Shown here in pieces: positions 62,465 through 64,000 of a DNA stretch of 64,000 bases (positions within the stretch are counted from its first letter, which is position 1; the number at the start of each line of letters is the position of its first letter). The notes below the pieces were generated by a model. It did no database searches, was not told the DNA's origin, and was given only the letters and a program-made list of their open reading frames with translations. Source of the stretch: Streptomyces violascens (GTDB taxonomy: Bacteria; Actinomycetota; Actinomycetes; Streptomycetales; Streptomycetaceae); NCBI RefSeq assembly GCF_014649955.1, contig NZ_BMUA01000001.1:620001-684000 (forward strand), written 5' to 3'. A program made the translations under genes and the position numbers.

Positions 62465-62932
62465 GTGAGCGCACAACTGCGGGACACAGCAAGCGAGTTG
62501 GCGGAACTGCTGTGGCGGGAGCACACCTTGTACCGCGAGCGGTCGGGCAGTGTGGTCATCCGCGGGGCACATGTGGAGCGCTGGATCAGCCTCTCCCCCC
62601 CCGGCGGCCAGGACCAGGTCCTCATCCGCGCGGGCCGGATCCTCGACGGGGGCACCACCGCCCCCGCCCGCTCGGAGGCGGTGGCCAGTCTCACCGTCGG
62701 CACGAGTGAACTCGCCGCCGTCTGCCGGAGGCTGCTCGCCGAGACCGCGGCGGGACCCGCGCCACGGAGCGAACGGCCAAGACCCACCAGAGCCAGGAAG
62801 GCCAAGGCGGCCAAGGGGGCCGGAAAGCCGGTGCGCAAAAGTCGGCACACCGGCCTGGCGTCCTGGCTGATCATCCTCGCCCTCGTCGGCGTCGTCGCCC
62901 TCTTCGTACGCAACCTGGCAACGGCCTTCTGA
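62465..62932 (+). CDS. Hypothetical C-terminally anchored protein
   Basis: The 155-residue protein has a soluble N-terminal domain (SAQLRDTASELAELLW, VVIRGAHVERWISL), a basic Lys/Arg/Pro linker (about residues 105-130) and one membrane helix near the C-terminus (SWLIILALVGVVALFV), so it looks tail-anchored. GTG 62465 has GGGGGAA upstream. The function is unknown. Confidence 0.68.
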   Translation: MSAQLRDTASELAELLWREHTLYRERSGSVVIRGAHVERWISLSPPGGQDQVLIRAGRILDGGTTAPARSEAVASLTVGTSELAAVCRRLLAETAAGPAPRSERPRPTRARKAKAAKGAGKPVRKSRHTGLASWLIILALVGVVALFVRNLATAF

Positions 62933-62957
62933 GGACCGGGCCGTCAGCGGGCCCCGC

Positions 62958-63980
62958 TCACACCGCTTCCGCCTCGATGAACGAGGCCGGTGACGGGGTC
63001 GGCAGGATGCGGTTCAGCTTGAACCCGGCCCGGCTGAAGAGGTCCTCGAACTCCTTGGCCGTGCGCTCCCTGCCGCTCACCAGCATCAGCATGATGACGT
63101 CCACCTCCACTGCCGGGTGCGGATCCCCGTTGTCGGGCAGGACCGCGTCGACCACGAGGAGCCGCTTGCCCGGGGCGGCGGCCCGGCGGATCGAGCCCAG
63201 AATGCGCAGGCAGTCCTCGTCGTTCCAGTCGTGCAGGATGCGCTTGAGCACGTAGAGGTCGCCGCCGGCCGGTACCTCCGTGAAGAAGTCGCCGCCCGCG
63301 ACGCTCCAGCGTCCGCGTACCTCCTCGGTGTCGAGCACATGGTCGGCCACGGTGTCCGGCTGGTCGAACAGCACGCCGGTCAGGGCGGGTTCCCGGCTGA
63401 GCACCGCGCGCAGGAATCCGCCCCGGCCGCCGCCGACGTCGACCACGGTGCCGCTGCCGGGGAACGGATAGCTCCCCGCGAGGAGGTCGTCGCCCTGGCC
63501 GGACATCTCGTTCATGCCGGCGTCGAAGAGGTGGCGGGCGGCGGGCGATCCTGCCAGATGGGCGAAGAAGGGGACCTTGTAGGCGGCCTCGAAGGGGGTC
63601 GTGCCGGTCCGCACCGCGTCCGGAAGTCCGTCGGCGGACCGGCGGAACATCTCGTCGGTGATCAACAGGGCCGCCGTGTGCTGCGAGCCGGGCACGTCCG
63701 TGCGCAGCGCCTGGCCCGCTTCGGTCAGCCCGAAGGTGCCCTTCTCGTCCTGGGTGAAGAGGCCGTGCATGGCGAGCAGACGCAGGACGCGCCGCAGGGA
63801 ATCGGCGTGCAGGCCGGCGCTCGCGGCGAGATCCTCGGCCGTGCGGGGGCCGTCGGCCAACTGGTCGGGGATGCGGTGCACGGCCACGGCGCGGACCGCC
63901 GCCGAGCAGACATGGCCGAAGAGGAGCTGGTTCAGCGGTGAGGGGGTGGGGTCGGTCGGATGGTCCGAGCTGGTCGCCAA
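62958..63980 (-). CDS. O-methyltransferase, acetylserotonin/hydroxyneurosporene-type
   Basis: The 340-residue protein has an N-terminal winged-helix dimerisation domain (RTAEDLAASAGLHADSLRRVLRLL) and a SAM-binding domain with DVGGGRGGFLRAVL, GGDFF, LKRILHDWNDEDC and RLLVVDAVLP, matching the Methyltransf_2 family used in aromatic natural-product methylation. The HDWND segment supplies the catalytic His. The best start is TTG 63980 with AGGAG 7 bases upstream, within 20 bases of the window edge, so an upstream start cannot be excluded. Confidence 0.9.
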   Translation of the reverse strand: MATSSDHPTDPTPSPLNQLLFGHVCSAAVRAVAVHRIPDQLADGPRTAEDLAASAGLHADSLRRVLRLLAMHGLFTQDEKGTFGLTEAGQALRTDVPGSQHTAALLITDEMFRRSADGLPDAVRTGTTPFEAAYKVPFFAHLAGSPAARHLFDAGMNEMSGQGDDLLAGSYPFPGSGTVVDVGGGRGGFLRAVLSREPALTGVLFDQPDTVADHVLDTEEVRGRWSVAGGDFFTEVPAGGDLYVLKRILHDWNDEDCLRILGSIRRAAAPGKRLLVVDAVLPDNGDPHPAVEVDVIMLMLVSGRERTAKEFEDLFSRAGFKLNRILPTPSPASFIEAEAV

Positions 63981-64000
63981 CGGTCCGCTCCTGTCATTCG

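Noticed and set aside
1..64000. CRISPR array, prophage or complete insertion sequence
   Set aside because: No regular spaced repeats, phage structural genes, transposase or integrase were seen.

Overview
The window has very high GC content, strongly GC-biased third codon positions, rare TTA codons, many GTG/TTG starts and families typical of Streptomyces (LytR-CpsA-Psr protein, TerD, DUF6299, DUF1059, XRE-nSTAND-WD40 protein, lipase maturation factor, many secreted hydrolases). It most likely comes from a Streptomyces or close relative. I saw no rRNA, CRISPR array, phage or complete insertion sequence. There is one tRNA (initiator Met).

Layout. 1-1.2 kb: 5'-truncated secreted trypsin-like protease overlapping a GNAT acetyltransferase. 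1.3-6.4 kb: a ferric-reductase-like flavocytochrome, FMN-binding protein and ApbE flavinyltransferase operon, divergent from an OmpR-type regulator/sensor kinase pair, with a 16-bp inverted repeat carrying 11-bp-phased half-sites between them. 6.4-17.7 kb: LCP cell-wall ligase, TerD protein, secreted GH5 glycosidase, lipase maturation factor, FAD-linked oxidase, sulfite-oxidase-type molybdoenzyme, a secreted unknown and a sarcosine/dimethylglycine-type methyltransferase.

17.8-30.4 kb: a minus-strand nonribosomal peptide synthetase operon read in the order MFS exporter, stand-alone condensation protein, C-A-PCP, A-PCP, A-PCP, and C-(adenylation C-terminal remnant)-PCP-SDR. It has three complete adenylation domains, four carrier domains, no thioesterase and no MbtH. 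The last module lacks an adenylation core, so its carrier must be charged in trans or skipped, and release is presumably by the reductase-like domain or another enzyme. This is the most distinctive system in the window.

30.7-40.9 kb: secreted DUF6299 protein, YbdK-type carboxylate-amine ligase, coiled-coil/basic/winged-helix protein, RNase HI with a Cys-containing tail, DUF3592 membrane protein, tRNA-fMet, DUF1059, a beta-lactamase-fold hydrolase, a CsbD-like small protein, a PHP-domain phosphoesterase, a second trypsin-like protease, a small secreted Cys-rich protein and an NlpC/P60 peptidase. 41.1-50.3 kb: a large XRE-nSTAND-WD40 protein with one predicted membrane segment and a TTA codon, a secreted M4 metalloprotease, a methyltransferase, a decayed BamB/PQQ-propeller-like pseudogene, and a D-Ala-D-Ala carboxypeptidase-like hydrolase with TTA as codon 3.

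50.5-64 kb: DEAD/DEAH helicase with helicase-associated repeats, divergent DUF1348 and TetR genes around two palindromic operators, a small CxxC protein, carboxylesterase, MFS transporter, NAD-dependent epimerase, Ohr/OhrR peroxide module, two same-frame unknown ORFs separated by one TGA, an SDR, a soluble unknown, a tail-anchored unknown and an O-methyltransferase. Strong hairpins sit at most convergent gene ends.
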